Source: Vreelandella salicampi (lineage in GTDB: Bacteria > Pseudomonadota > Gammaproteobacteria > Pseudomonadales > Halomonadaceae). From it: a stretch of 64,000 bases of DNA. The translations under genes were made by a program, and so were the position numbers. The stretch covers positions 496,001-560,000 of the forward strand of contig NZ_JACCDF010000001.1 of assembly GCF_013415105.1 (NCBI RefSeq), in the 5' to 3' direction. Below, piece by piece: positions 46,984-55,911 of the stretch. Below the pieces are notes generated by a model, which did not search any database, had not been told where the DNA came from, and saw only the letters and a program-made list of their open reading frames with translations. Each line of letters begins with the position of its first letter. The first letter of the stretch is position 1.

Positions 46984-48873
46984 CTAAACGTTGGGGCGAT
47001 CAGCGGTGACGTCAAGACCGATAAAACCACCCGACTGGCGCTGCCACAGGCGAGCGTAAATGCCACCCTTCGCCAATAGCGCTTGGTGAGTACCGCTCTC
47101 CACAATGCGCCCTTCGTCCACCACAATAAGCCGATCCAGCATGGCGATGGTAGAGAGCCGGTGCGCAATGGCGATGACCGTTTTGCCTTCCATCAACGTT
47201 TCTAGCTGCTCCTGAATGGCGGCCTCTACTTCGGAGTCTAGCGCCGATGTAGCTTCATCCAGCACCAGAATCGGGGCGTTTTTGAGCAGCACGCGGGCAA
47301 TCGCGATACGCTGGCGTTGGCCGCCGGAGAGCTTCACGCCGCGTTCGCCCACGTGGGCATCCAGGCCGCGCCGTCCTTTTGTGTCGACCAGATCATTAAT
47401 GAAGGTATCGGCGTGGGCGCGGCGCACGGCGTTCCAGACATCTTCGTCGCTGGCGTCAGGGCTGCCGTAGCGGATGTTGTCGCGAAGCGAGCGGTGCAAT
47501 AGCGAGGTATCTTGGGTCACCATGCCAATTTGGTGACGCAGCGACGTTTGGCTCACCTCGGCAATGTTTTGCCCGTCGATGGTGATGCGCCCGCCCTGAA
47601 TGTCATAAAAGCGCAGCAGCAAGTTGGCGAGCGTGGATTTTCCCGCGCCGGAGCGGCCAATCAACCCGACCTTCTCGTTCGGCGCGATGGTCAAATCGAG
47701 CCCATCGAAGACGGTTTTATACTCGCCCACCGCCTGCGGATAGCCAAAGCGTAGTGCCTCGAAGTGAATCTCACCACGCGGCACGCTTAGGGCTCGGGCG
47801 TTGGGCGCATCACTCACGGTAGGCGCTTGGGCAATGGTATTCATGCCGTCCTGTACGGTGCCGATGTTCTCGAACAGCCCGGCGACCTCCCAGAGGATCC
47901 AGTCGGACATAAAGCGCACCCGCATCACCAAGGCGATGGCAATCGCCAGTACCCCTAGCGAGATCGTGTCAACGTACCAAGTAGTGATGGCCATCGCGGC
48001 CATGCCCACCAACAGCAGCGTATTTAACAGCGTCAAGCAGACACTCAGCACCGTCACCAGGCGCATCTGACGGTGCACAGTAGCCATAAAGCCCTGCATA
48101 GCGCCTTTGGCGTAATCAAGCTCGCGACGGGTATCGGCAAAGAGTTTAATCGTCTGAATATTGCTGTAGCTATCTACCACGCGCCCGGTCATCTGCGCAC
48201 GCGCATCCGCCTGGGCCATGGAGACATCCCTAAGCCGGGGGACAAAAAAGCGCATGATGCCCAAATACCCCACCAGCCAGATGGCCAGCGGCAGCGTCAG
48301 CCAGGGGTCGGCTTGGGCCAGCAAAAAGGCGGCACCGGTAAAATAGACGATGGCGTACACCATCAAATCCATTACCTTGGTGACCGTTTCGCGGATGGCG
48401 AGCGCCGTTTGCATCACCTTTTGCGAGACGCGCCCGGCAAACTCGTCCTGATAAAACGCCAAACTCTGGCTGAGCATGTGGCGGTGCGACAGCCAGCGGC
48501 CAATCATCGGGTAGTTGCCGAAAATACTCTGGTGGGTCACCAGCGACTGAACGAGCACCAACAGCGGCAGCCCCACCAATACCGCCGCACCAACGCCCAT
48601 CAGCCAAGCGCCGTGCTCCGCCCAAAAGTTGGCCCGCTCGACGTTACCCAGCCAGTCCACCTGTTCGCCCATATAGCGAAAAAACACCACTTCAGCGGCA
48701 GAAACCAGCGCGGTGAGCAGCGACATCACCAACAGCCACGGCCAAACCGGGCGCGAAAAGTGCCAGATAAAGGGGAAAAGACCCTTGGGCGGTGTGGCCA
48801 CATCGCCTTCGGGATAGGGGCCGATACGCGATTCAAAGTAGCGAAATAAAGGCTGAAGCCAGCGCGTCAGCAT
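46984..48873 (-). CDS. ABC exporter, fused permease and ATPase
   Basis: This 629-residue half-transporter has a six-helix membrane domain (about 30-335) and a nucleotide-binding domain (about 370-600). Walker A is GLIGRSGAGKST, the ABC signature LSGGQRQRIAIARVLL, Walker B ILVLDEATSALD, and the switch histidine is in AIAHRLSTI. A homodimer is expected (MsbA/multidrug type). The cargo is unknown. A 110-base gap separates it from the RIO kinase gene upstream. Confidence 0.93.
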   Translation of the reverse strand: MLTRWLQPLFRYFESRIGPYPEGDVATPPKGLFPFIWHFSRPVWPWLLVMSLLTALVSAAEVVFFRYMGEQVDWLGNVERANFWAEHGAWLMGVGAAVLVGLPLLVLVQSLVTHQSIFGNYPMIGRWLSHRHMLSQSLAFYQDEFAGRVSQKVMQTALAIRETVTKVMDLMVYAIVYFTGAAFLLAQADPWLTLPLAIWLVGYLGIMRFFVPRLRDVSMAQADARAQMTGRVVDSYSNIQTIKLFADTRRELDYAKGAMQGFMATVHRQMRLVTVLSVCLTLLNTLLLVGMAAMAITTWYVDTISLGVLAIAIALVMRVRFMSDWILWEVAGLFENIGTVQDGMNTIAQAPTVSDAPNARALSVPRGEIHFEALRFGYPQAVGEYKTVFDGLDLTIAPNEKVGLIGRSGAGKSTLANLLLRFYDIQGGRITIDGQNIAEVSQTSLRHQIGMVTQDTSLLHRSLRDNIRYGSPDASDEDVWNAVRRAHADTFINDLVDTKGRRGLDAHVGERGVKLSGGQRQRIAIARVLLKNAPILVLDEATSALDSEVEAAIQEQLETLMEGKTVIAIAHRLSTIAMLDRLIVVDEGRIVESGTHQALLAKGGIYARLWQRQSGGFIGLDVTADRPNV

Positions 48874-48909
48874 AACGGCTCCTTAGGGGATAAAACGCAC
48901 AGGGAATCA

Positions 48910-49779
48910 TCACCCGTAGGGGATGTCGTCGTCATCATCGTCGCGCATCCGAGCCTGACGCTCGTCCTCTTCTTCTTTGGCATCGTCGATCACTTCCATC
49001 AGTTCATCGACATTGGCGATATGGGTGTCAAAGTCAAAGTCGCCGGTCAGTTGGCTATCCGGGTGCAGTTCGCCCGCTTCATAAAGCGCCCACATCTCTT
49101 TACCGTAATGGGTCTTCAAAAGCTCAGGCGCAAAGCGACCGAAATAAGCGCGCATGTTGTTCACATCGCGCTCAAGCATCGCCTCAGCGCTGTTATTACC
49201 CGCGGCATTCACGGCCTGAGGCAAATCGATAATCACCGGACCTTCGGCGTCGACCAGCACATTAAACTCGGATAAATCGCCGTGAATCAAACCGGCGCAG
49301 AGCATTCTCACCACGTCTTGAATCACTTTGGCGTGATAGCGTAGCGCTTGCTCATGGGACAACGTCACCTCGTCTAAACGCGGAGCCACTTCGCCTTCGG
49401 CACCGGTGATCATCTCCATCAGCAGCACACCGTCGACAAAGCCGAATGGCTTAGGCACCCGCACATTCGCCCCGGCCAACTGATAAAGCGCATCGACTTC
49501 CGCTGTTAGCCACGCCTGCTCCTGCTCTTTTTGGCCGTAGCGGGTCTTCTTTGCCATGGCCCGGGCACGGCGGGTGTTACGCTCTTTGCGCCCTTCCTGA
49601 TATTGCACGGCCTGCTTAAAGCTGCGCTGCTTGGCTTCTTTAAACACTTTGGCACAGCGTACGTCTTCGCCGCAGCGCACCACGTACACCTGCGCTTCTT
49701 TGCCGCTCATCAACTGCATGAGCACTTCGTCGATCATGCCATCGTCGACTAAAGGCTGTAATCGTTTGGGTATTTTCAT
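48910..49779 (-). CDS. RIO1-like serine protein kinase
   Basis: This 289-residue RIO-family atypical kinase begins MKIPKRLQPLVDDGMIDEVL. The ATP-anchoring lysine is K44 (CAKVFKEA), the catalytic loop HGDLSEFN (166-173), and the metal-binding aspartate D185 (VIIDLPQAV). Bacterial members such as PA4780 are known; eukaryotic RIO kinases mature the small ribosomal subunit. The C-terminus is an acidic run (RMRDDDDDDIPYG). A GTG at 49788 is an alternative start. It abuts the dbpA stop, linking it to ribosome work. Confidence 0.9.
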   Translation of the reverse strand: MKIPKRLQPLVDDGMIDEVLMQLMSGKEAQVYVVRCGEDVRCAKVFKEAKQRSFKQAVQYQEGRKERNTRRARAMAKKTRYGQKEQEQAWLTAEVDALYQLAGANVRVPKPFGFVDGVLLMEMITGAEGEVAPRLDEVTLSHEQALRYHAKVIQDVVRMLCAGLIHGDLSEFNVLVDAEGPVIIDLPQAVNAAGNNSAEAMLERDVNNMRAYFGRFAPELLKTHYGKEMWALYEAGELHPDSQLTGDFDFDTHIANVDELMEVIDDAKEEEDERQARMRDDDDDDIPYG

Positions 49780-49788
49780 CGCACACAC

Positions 49789-51186
49789 TTAATAACGGAC
49801 ACGACGAACCTTGAAGGCTCGCCCTTTTAATTTATCGCGCTCAAGCTTGGCTTGAGCCGGTTGAATCGCGCTGCGCTCCACCGCCACATAGGCGCTACGG
49901 GCCAGCACTTTGATTTTACCCACCTGGTCGCCGCGCAAGCCGCCCTCACCGGTCAGCGCACCGAGGATATCCCCCGGGCGCAGCTTATCTTTTTTACCGC
50001 CCGCGAGTTGCAACGTGGCCATGGGAGGTTCAAACGGCGCGCTATTCGAGGCCTTGGGTAGCGCCTCGGTGGTCAGCGGCTCACCCAGAACATCGGCTAA
50101 ACGCTCCAGCCGGTAGGTGTCTTGAGGCGTCACCAATGTACAGGCAACACCGCTTGCCCCGGCCCGGCCGGTGCGACCCACGCGGTGCACGTGAACCTCA
50201 AGCTCGCGGGCAATCTGGTAATTGAACACCGCATCCAACTCGGCGATATCCAAGCCCCTTGCGGCGACGTCGGTCGCGACCAAAATGGATGCGCTTTGGT
50301 TGGCAAACAGGATTAACACGCGGTCGCGGTCTTTTTGCTCTAAATCGCCGTTCAGCGCTAAGGCGCTAAAGCCTGCGTCGTTTAGCCCGTCGGCGACCGC
50401 TTGGGTTTCGCGCTTGGTGTTGCAAAACACCACGCTACTTGTCGGCCGCTTGGCTAGCAGCAGCGTTTTAAGCGCGGCAAAGCGTGCGTCCTCATTGGCC
50501 ACGGTATAGAAGTGTTGATCAATGGTAGTGGCATCGTGAGCCTCGGCCACTTTTACCGTCACCGGATCGCGCATCACGCCGCGGGTCATCGCCGCCAAAC
50601 CACCGGATACCTGCTCTTCAGGAAACGTTGCGCTAAACAGAAGCGTCTGGCGCTTGGCGGGCGTGTCGGCGATGATTGCATCGATAGAGGCCTGAAAGCC
50701 CATATCGAGCATCCGGTCAGCTTCATCGAGCACCAGCGTTGTCAGCACGCTTAGGGCAAGCGAGCCTTTGCGCAGGTGCTCTTCGATACGCCCCGGCGTT
50801 CCCACGACGATATGCGCGCCGTGCTCCAAAGAGCCCAGCTGCGGCCCAAAGGGCGCGCCGCCGCACAGCGTTAATACCTTCACATTGGGCATACCGCGGG
50901 CCAAACGGCGCAGCTCCTCGGCCACTTGGTCGGCCAACTCCCGTGTAGGGCATAGTACCAAACCTTGCACGTCGAAGGCCTCAACGCGCAGCCCCGCCAG
51001 CAGTGCCAATCCGAACGCGGCCGTTTTACCCGATCCGGTTTTCGCCTGCGCCAGCACATCGCGCCCGGCCAGCATCGGCGGCAAACTTTGTGCCTGTACC
51101 GGGGTCATCGCGTGATAGCCAAGAGAGTCTAGGTTCGTCGCAAGCGCGTGAGGCAGCGCAAGCGATGCAAAAGAAGTGTCGGACAC
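49789..51186 (-). CDS. dbpA: ATP-dependent RNA helicase DbpA
   Basis: This 465-residue DEAD-box helicase acts in assembly of the large ribosomal subunit by remodelling around 23S rRNA helix 92. It has a Q motif (PVQAQSLPPML), motif I AKTGSGKTAAFG, DEAD as LVLDEADRMLDMGF, SAT, the HRVGRTGRAG motif VI, and a C-terminal DbpA RNA-binding domain (LRPGDILGALTGEGG, KIKVLARSAYVAV). I take the GTG at 51186, seven bases after AGGA; the frame is open further to 51225. It is followed without a gap by the RIO kinase gene. Confidence 0.93.
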   Translation of the reverse strand: MSDTSFASLALPHALATNLDSLGYHAMTPVQAQSLPPMLAGRDVLAQAKTGSGKTAAFGLALLAGLRVEAFDVQGLVLCPTRELADQVAEELRRLARGMPNVKVLTLCGGAPFGPQLGSLEHGAHIVVGTPGRIEEHLRKGSLALSVLTTLVLDEADRMLDMGFQASIDAIIADTPAKRQTLLFSATFPEEQVSGGLAAMTRGVMRDPVTVKVAEAHDATTIDQHFYTVANEDARFAALKTLLLAKRPTSSVVFCNTKRETQAVADGLNDAGFSALALNGDLEQKDRDRVLILFANQSASILVATDVAARGLDIAELDAVFNYQIARELEVHVHRVGRTGRAGASGVACTLVTPQDTYRLERLADVLGEPLTTEALPKASNSAPFEPPMATLQLAGGKKDKLRPGDILGALTGEGGLRGDQVGKIKVLARSAYVAVERSAIQPAQAKLERDKLKGRAFKVRRVRY

Positions 51187-51287
51187 AGAGAATTCCTGAA
51201 GGGGCGGAGACGCCCAGCAAAACAAAAACGGCGCAGCGCGCCTTTAACCGCGCAGACTACCAGAAAGCCGCTTAGCCTGCGCGGCGA

Positions 51288-51755
51288 TTACACGGCAATC
51301 GCGGCTAAGTGGCCTTGCGTTAGTGCGACAAGATCGCTTGGGGCCAGTTCAATCTCTAGCCCACGGCGCCCGGCGCTGACGTATATTTTGGCGTGGGGTT
51401 GGGCGGTGTCATCTACTACTGTTAGCAAGCGCTTTTTCTGACCTAATGGGCTCACGCCGCCCAGTACGTAGCCGGTAGCGCGCTCAACCTCGGCGGGCGT
51501 GGCCATCGCCGCTTTTTTCGCCCCCGCCGCCTTGGCGATTTGTTTTAGCCCCAGCTGGCAGGTGACCGGCACAATACCTACCGCCAGCTGCTTGCCATCA
51601 AGCTTAACGATCAGGGTTTTAAACACCTGCTCGGCGGCAACATCCAGTTTCTCTGCCGCCTCCAACCCGTAAGACTCAGCGGAGGCGTCGTGAGAATACG
51701 TATGTAGATGAAAAGCAATCCCGGCCTTTTTGGCCTGTTCAACCGCGGGTGTCAT
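51288..51755 (-). CDS. ybaK: Cys-tRNA(Pro) deacylase YbaK/EbsC
   Basis: This 155-residue cytosolic enzyme hydrolyses Cys-tRNA(Pro) (and other mischarged tRNAs) formed by prolyl-tRNA synthetase. Conserved segments are EQVFKTLIVKLD with the catalytic lysine (about 45-56), TGYVLGGVSPLGQKKR (90-105, the GGVSP loop), and GRRGLEIELAPSDL. The length fits the family. It has its own gap of 101 bases before dbpA. Confidence 0.93.
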   Translation of the reverse strand: MTPAVEQAKKAGIAFHLHTYSHDASAESYGLEAAEKLDVAAEQVFKTLIVKLDGKQLAVGIVPVTCQLGLKQIAKAAGAKKAAMATPAEVERATGYVLGGVSPLGQKKRLLTVVDDTAQPHAKIYVSAGRRGLEIELAPSDLVALTQGHLAAIAV

Positions 51756-51983
51756 CGCTTACTCACTTTGTCGCCATTGATAGGGGTGACATATTACGTT
51801 GAACAACAAACCTGGCGAAATGATGTAAAGCACGCCATGCTAATTTCTAATACAGGCAAAAAAGGAGTCAAGTGAGTTCGCCGGGGAGCGACACTGCATC
51901 CGTCACGTTTTTTGTCTGTCACATCGTTGTAAAACGTGCCTGCCAGTGTCGACGTTGCCGTCTACCAAGGAGTACTTCCAACG

Positions 51984-53393
51984 ATGGTTCGACTCGAAAA
52001 GAAAGCCACACGGCTTTACGTGCTAGACACCAACGTTTTAATCCACGACCCCATGGCGCTTTATCACTTCGACGAGCACGATGTGGTAATCCCCATGACC
52101 GTTTTGGAGGAGTTGGATAAACACAAAAACGGCATTCGCGAAATTGCCCGAACCGCTCGACAAGTTAGCCGCACCCTCTCGGATCTTACCCAACACGCGA
52201 CCTTTGACGATATTCAACGCGGTATTCCCATACCCCGCGCCAGCGGCCATTCCGGTCGGCTACGTTTTCTCTGTTACGACGATCTAAAACCGCTCGATAA
52301 TTTGGAGACTAGCCCCGATAACCGCTTACTCGCGGAAACCTGTCGGCTGCGCGCAGAGCGCCCCGACGCGTCGGTCATTTTGATCAGCAAAGATATCAAC
52401 TTGCGCGTCAAAGCCGCCGCGCTAAAAGTGCCGGTGGAGGACTATTTCAGCGACCGTGCTTTCGACGACAGCGAGGCTATGATCGAAGGCGCCCAGGTTT
52501 ACGCTGGCACCGACCAGCGCGGCACTTCGCTTTGGGAGTCGCTTAACGTCGAGGTCATTGTCGAGCGTGTCGAGCACCACACCTTTTATCAACTCAAAGG
52601 CAATATACCACGCGAATGGCACGTCGGGATGCTCGTTTCGGACAGCGAAAATGGTGCCGAATTTGAAGCCATCGTCCGCGAAATCGCGCCCTCATCGGCA
52701 CGCTTGCAGCTTTTGACTAATTACCGCCACAACGACGGTGTTTGGGGCGTTCACGCCCACGACAGCCGACAGAATTTCACCCTCAATATGCTAATGGACC
52801 CAGACATCGATCTTGTGACCATCGCCGGTAACGCGGGCACCGGTAAAACCTTTATGACGCTAGCAGCAGCATTCCAACAAACCCTTGACGCCAAGCTCTT
52901 CGAGCGCGTGGTGTTTACCCGCGCACCGATCCCTATGGGCGAGGACATTGGCTTTCTCCCCGGCACCGAAGAAGAGAAGATGTCGCCGTGGATGGGCGCG
53001 TTTCACGACAACATGGACAACCTGTTGCGCAACGAGGAGGGCGAATCGAGTTGGGATAGCGGCGCCACTCGGCAGTTGATTGGCTCGCGTGTGCAAATTA
53101 GAGCCCCCAGCTTTATGCGCGGGCGCACGTTGAACGATACGTTCTTAATCATCGATGAGGCGCAAAACTTCACCCCTAAACAGCTCAAAGCACTGATCAG
53201 CCGTGCCGGTCGTAATACCAAAATTGTGTGCCTGGGCAACGTCGGCCAGATTGATACGCCCTACCTCACCGCCAATACCTGCGGCATGGCGGCCGTGGTA
53301 GAGCGCTTTTGCGACTGGCCCCACGCCGGCCATATCACCTTGAAAAGCGTTGAGCGCTCGCGGTTGGCGCTGGCTGCCGAAGAGCTTTTATAG
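51984..53393 (+). CDS. PIN-PhoH family ATPase/ribonuclease
   Basis: The protein has 469 residues from ATG 51984, with AGGAG ten bases upstream; the frame is open from 51936 but unsupported. An N-terminal PIN domain (about 8-150) contains LDTNVLIHD and VLEELDKHK with the metal-binding acidic residues. The PhoH domain (about 240-469) has Walker A GNAGTGKT and Walker B LIIDEAQNF. PIN-PhoH proteins link RNA unwinding with cleavage. It is the sole gene of its unit, with a large hairpin after it. Confidence 0.92.
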   Translation: MVRLEKKATRLYVLDTNVLIHDPMALYHFDEHDVVIPMTVLEELDKHKNGIREIARTARQVSRTLSDLTQHATFDDIQRGIPIPRASGHSGRLRFLCYDDLKPLDNLETSPDNRLLAETCRLRAERPDASVILISKDINLRVKAAALKVPVEDYFSDRAFDDSEAMIEGAQVYAGTDQRGTSLWESLNVEVIVERVEHHTFYQLKGNIPREWHVGMLVSDSENGAEFEAIVREIAPSSARLQLLTNYRHNDGVWGVHAHDSRQNFTLNMLMDPDIDLVTIAGNAGTGKTFMTLAAAFQQTLDAKLFERVVFTRAPIPMGEDIGFLPGTEEEKMSPWMGAFHDNMDNLLRNEEGESSWDSGATRQLIGSRVQIRAPSFMRGRTLNDTFLIIDEAQNFTPKQLKALISRAGRNTKIVCLGNVGQIDTPYLTANTCGMAAVVERFCDWPHAGHITLKSVERSRLALAAEELL

Positions 53394-53415
53394 CATTACT
53401 CCTCTCCACCCGACA

Positions 53416-53458
53416 CACCTTTCCCACCGCTAATAAGGAGCTAGCGGCGGGAAGGGTG
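53416..53458. terminator. Large hairpin after the phoH-like gene
   Basis: A 17-base arm (53416-53432) and its imperfect inverse (53442-53458) form a stem with two or three mismatches and a 9-base loop. It lies between the convergent phoH-like and response regulator genes. The T-tract is weak. Confidence 0.6.
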
Positions 53459-53492
53459 CTTGTAGCGGTGAGGGACTTGGACGGGGAAGGTT

Positions 53493-54830
53493 TTACGTTT
53501 CTGATTCGTCCTCAATAAGCGCCTCTTCATCGGGCAGGCGCACTAACAGGGTGTAGCGGATCGATTCGGTGCCCTCAAAGCTTATGAGCTTATCAATCAG
53601 CCCTTCGGTCAACTCGCGGCCTTCATTAAGCAGCAAGTGCCCGGCTTTTGAGTGTAAATCACGCACCAGGATCATGCCCGGCTCCAGCTTGTCGGTGCTA
53701 AGCGCCATCACGGAAGCATCGCTAATGCCCATATCCGGGGCGTGCTCTTGCAAAAATGCCACCAGTTCGCGGCTTAGTTCCGGGTCGTAAACCCGGCCAG
53801 CGAGTTTCTCTAACAACTTAAGGGCATTATCACGGCTAACGTGGCGATCCAGCATCAATCCGCGTTGTAGCTCAATAAAATCGACGCATAAGCGCAGCAG
53901 GCGCGCCCCCCAGGGGATCGCCTCCTCTTTGAGGTGGTTAGGGAAGCCACTGCCATTCCAGCGCTCTTGATGGTAGCGGATCAGTTTTGCTGCCCCATGC
54001 AAGGGTTCCAGCGCCATCAAAAGCTCTCCCGCCATTTCGGGGTATTTCCGATAGCGGTCGCGCTCTTCGCCAAACATTTTTTCCGACGCAAGACCAAGCA
54101 ATTGATCGTCCCAGCTCAACTTTCCCAGGTTATACAGCGATGCGGCCATCAGCAGGTCACGGCGTAACCCTTCATCTACCGGATGTGCCTGCAAAAACGC
54201 CTTGATGACTTGCGTAATTTGACTGTTGGTTTGATGCCGCTCGGGTAAGCGCATATTGATTAGCGATGAAAATACCCGCGTCGTCGTCACGTAGCTGTGT
54301 TTGAGTGCTTCATGGGCGCTATCGAGCTGGCTCGCCACCTGGGTAAGCTCAGCCGTGCGGGCGTCCACCCGCGCTTCCAACTCGCTGTTAAAGCGCTTGA
54401 GCTCCTCATTTTGCGTTTGGGTCAGCGCTTCTAGGCGTTGGCGCTCATGCTCGCTCTCAAAGAAGGCAACCGCCTTGCGCAAGATAAAGCGCAAATCGTC
54501 ATCGTTCCACGGTTTGGCGATGTAGTGATAGATATGGCCATCGTTAATGGCCCGCGTCACCGCGTCTAAATCGTGCTGACCGGTGAGCAAAATACGAATG
54601 CAGTCAGGGTAGCTGGCTTGTATGCGGCTCAAGAGCTCAGCGCCGTCCATGCCGGGCATTTTGTTGTCCGACACCACGACGTTGGCGGGCTCCTCGGCCA
54701 GTATCTCCAGCGCCTCTTCACCGCTACTCGCCGTCAGTACTTGGTACGTCTCACTTCGTAGTACGCGCCGCAGAGCACGCAAGACATTGGGCTCATCGTC
54801 AACGATCAATACGCTGGCAGGCTGACTCAT
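53493..54830 (-). CDS. Response regulator with degenerate HD-GYP-like output domain
   Basis: The protein has 445 residues. The receiver domain (1-125) is intact: D11-D12, phosphoacceptor D55 (VVVSDNKMPGMDG) and K106 (IAKPWND). A coiled coil (125-180) follows, then a domain resembling HD-GYP c-di-GMP phosphodiesterases. The metal ligands are mostly gone: HDIGK is YNLGK (233-237), KHPEIG is KYPEMAG, and HHExxDGSGYP is YHQERWNGSGFP (286-297). It is probably a catalytically dead binding or docking module. ATG 54830 overlaps the kinase stop (ATGA), so both proteins are coupled. Confidence 0.85.
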   Translation of the reverse strand: MSQPASVLIVDDEPNVLRALRRVLRSETYQVLTASSGEEALEILAEEPANVVVSDNKMPGMDGAELLSRIQASYPDCIRILLTGQHDLDAVTRAINDGHIYHYIAKPWNDDDLRFILRKAVAFFESEHERQRLEALTQTQNEELKRFNSELEARVDARTAELTQVASQLDSAHEALKHSYVTTTRVFSSLINMRLPERHQTNSQITQVIKAFLQAHPVDEGLRRDLLMAASLYNLGKLSWDDQLLGLASEKMFGEERDRYRKYPEMAGELLMALEPLHGAAKLIRYHQERWNGSGFPNHLKEEAIPWGARLLRLCVDFIELQRGLMLDRHVSRDNALKLLEKLAGRVYDPELSRELVAFLQEHAPDMGISDASVMALSTDKLEPGMILVRDLHSKAGHLLLNEGRELTEGLIDKLISFEGTESIRYTLLVRLPDEEALIEDESET

Positions 54831-55678
54831 TCGCTTACCTCCTGAGGCCGTACGCACTGGTGAACCGGTAACCAAACACGAAAACGGCTTCCTGCGCCTG
54901 GCTCGCTGAATACCTGAATGTCGCCGCTATGCTTGACGACGATACTGTAAGAAAGCGAAAGCCCGAGACCCGTACCCTCTCCCACGGGTTTGGTGGTGTA
55001 AAAAGGCTCGAACAAGTGCGGCAATTGCTCCGCAGCGATGCCTTTACCCGTGTCTTCTACCTCAAACCACACGTGTTCCCCCTCATACCCGGTGCGTAGG
55101 TATATCGTGCCGCGGGGGCCCATCGCGTGAGCCGCATTGGTTAACAGATTGAGCACCACTTGGTTAATCTGCGACGGCAAACACTCCACCTTTGGCAATT
55201 CGGCAAACGCTTTCACTACGTCAGCTTTATATTTGATTTCGTTGTTGACCAAATTCAGCGTGGTCTCGATGCCGCGATGAATATCAGCGTAAGTGAACGC
55301 ATCCTCTTCGATATGCGAAAAATCTTTCAATGCGGTAATAATCGACTTAACACGCTCGATGCCCTCTTCAGATTCGCCAATCAGGTCCTGAACATCACTG
55401 CGGATATACGCGTAGTCGGTCGACTGTTTGAACTGCTTGAGGTCATCAAGGCTTGCCGCACTGTCGATCGCATCGATCAGCTTGATCAACTCCTGCACAT
55501 AACCCGCTAAAGTCGAAAGATTAGAGAAAACATAGCCCACCGGGTTATTAATCTCATGCGCTACCCCTGCCGCTAACTGGCCGATAGATGCAAGCTTTTC
55601 CGACTGCAGCAGGTGTGCACGTGCACTTTCTTCATCGATTAGCGCTTGGCTCAACGGCACCGTGCGATTTTGCATCAT
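54827..55678 (-). CDS. Sensor-less histidine kinase
   Basis: This 283-residue cytosolic kinase has no membrane helix or recognisable sensor domain. The H-box is LASIGQLAAGVAHEINNP with H41, the N-box VLNLLTNAAHAM, G1 VEDTGKGIAAEQ, and F/G2 FEPFYTTKPVGEGTGLGLSL. Without an N-terminal input it probably receives a signal from another protein or responds to a complex. AGGAGG precedes two adjacent ATGs (55678 and 55675). It overlaps its response regulator by four bases. Confidence 0.93.
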   Translation of the reverse strand: MMQNRTVPLSQALIDEESARAHLLQSEKLASIGQLAAGVAHEINNPVGYVFSNLSTLAGYVQELIKLIDAIDSAASLDDLKQFKQSTDYAYIRSDVQDLIGESEEGIERVKSIITALKDFSHIEEDAFTYADIHRGIETTLNLVNNEIKYKADVVKAFAELPKVECLPSQINQVVLNLLTNAAHAMGPRGTIYLRTGYEGEHVWFEVEDTGKGIAAEQLPHLFEPFYTTKPVGEGTGLGLSLSYSIVVKHSGDIQVFSEPGAGSRFRVWLPVHQCVRPQEVSE

Positions 55679-55700
55679 GCCTCCTTATAGTATTTATTAT

Positions 55701-55740
55701 TAGCCTTGGCATTACCGACACGGACAGCCCTACGTATTAA
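55701..55740. repeat. Direct repeat, copy A, left of the chemoreceptor gene
   Basis: The 40-bp segment begins TTAGCCTTGG and ends CCCTACGTATTA. It recurs at 57651-57688 with a 2-base deletion and three changes, same orientation. The two copies bracket the chemoreceptor gene. Confidence 0.85.
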
Positions 55741-55911
55741 TCTGAGCGACGACTTCTTTTTTTGAGATCGAAGTCGAGGCCTGTCCAAGCCCTGTTTTGA
55801 TACGTGGCTCGTAGCACAGCGTAGCGTTTAAAAGTATGACGTTGCCATGATTCTTTTGATCCTATGAGCCAGCTTAGGCATGAGATAGTCTAATGCTTTG
55901 TATAATGACTT

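Noticed and set aside
55750-55776. CGACTTC/GAAGTCG inverted repeat upstream of the histidine kinase gene
   Set aside because: Seven-bp stem with a 13-base loop in an AT-rich gap; not distinguishable from chance.
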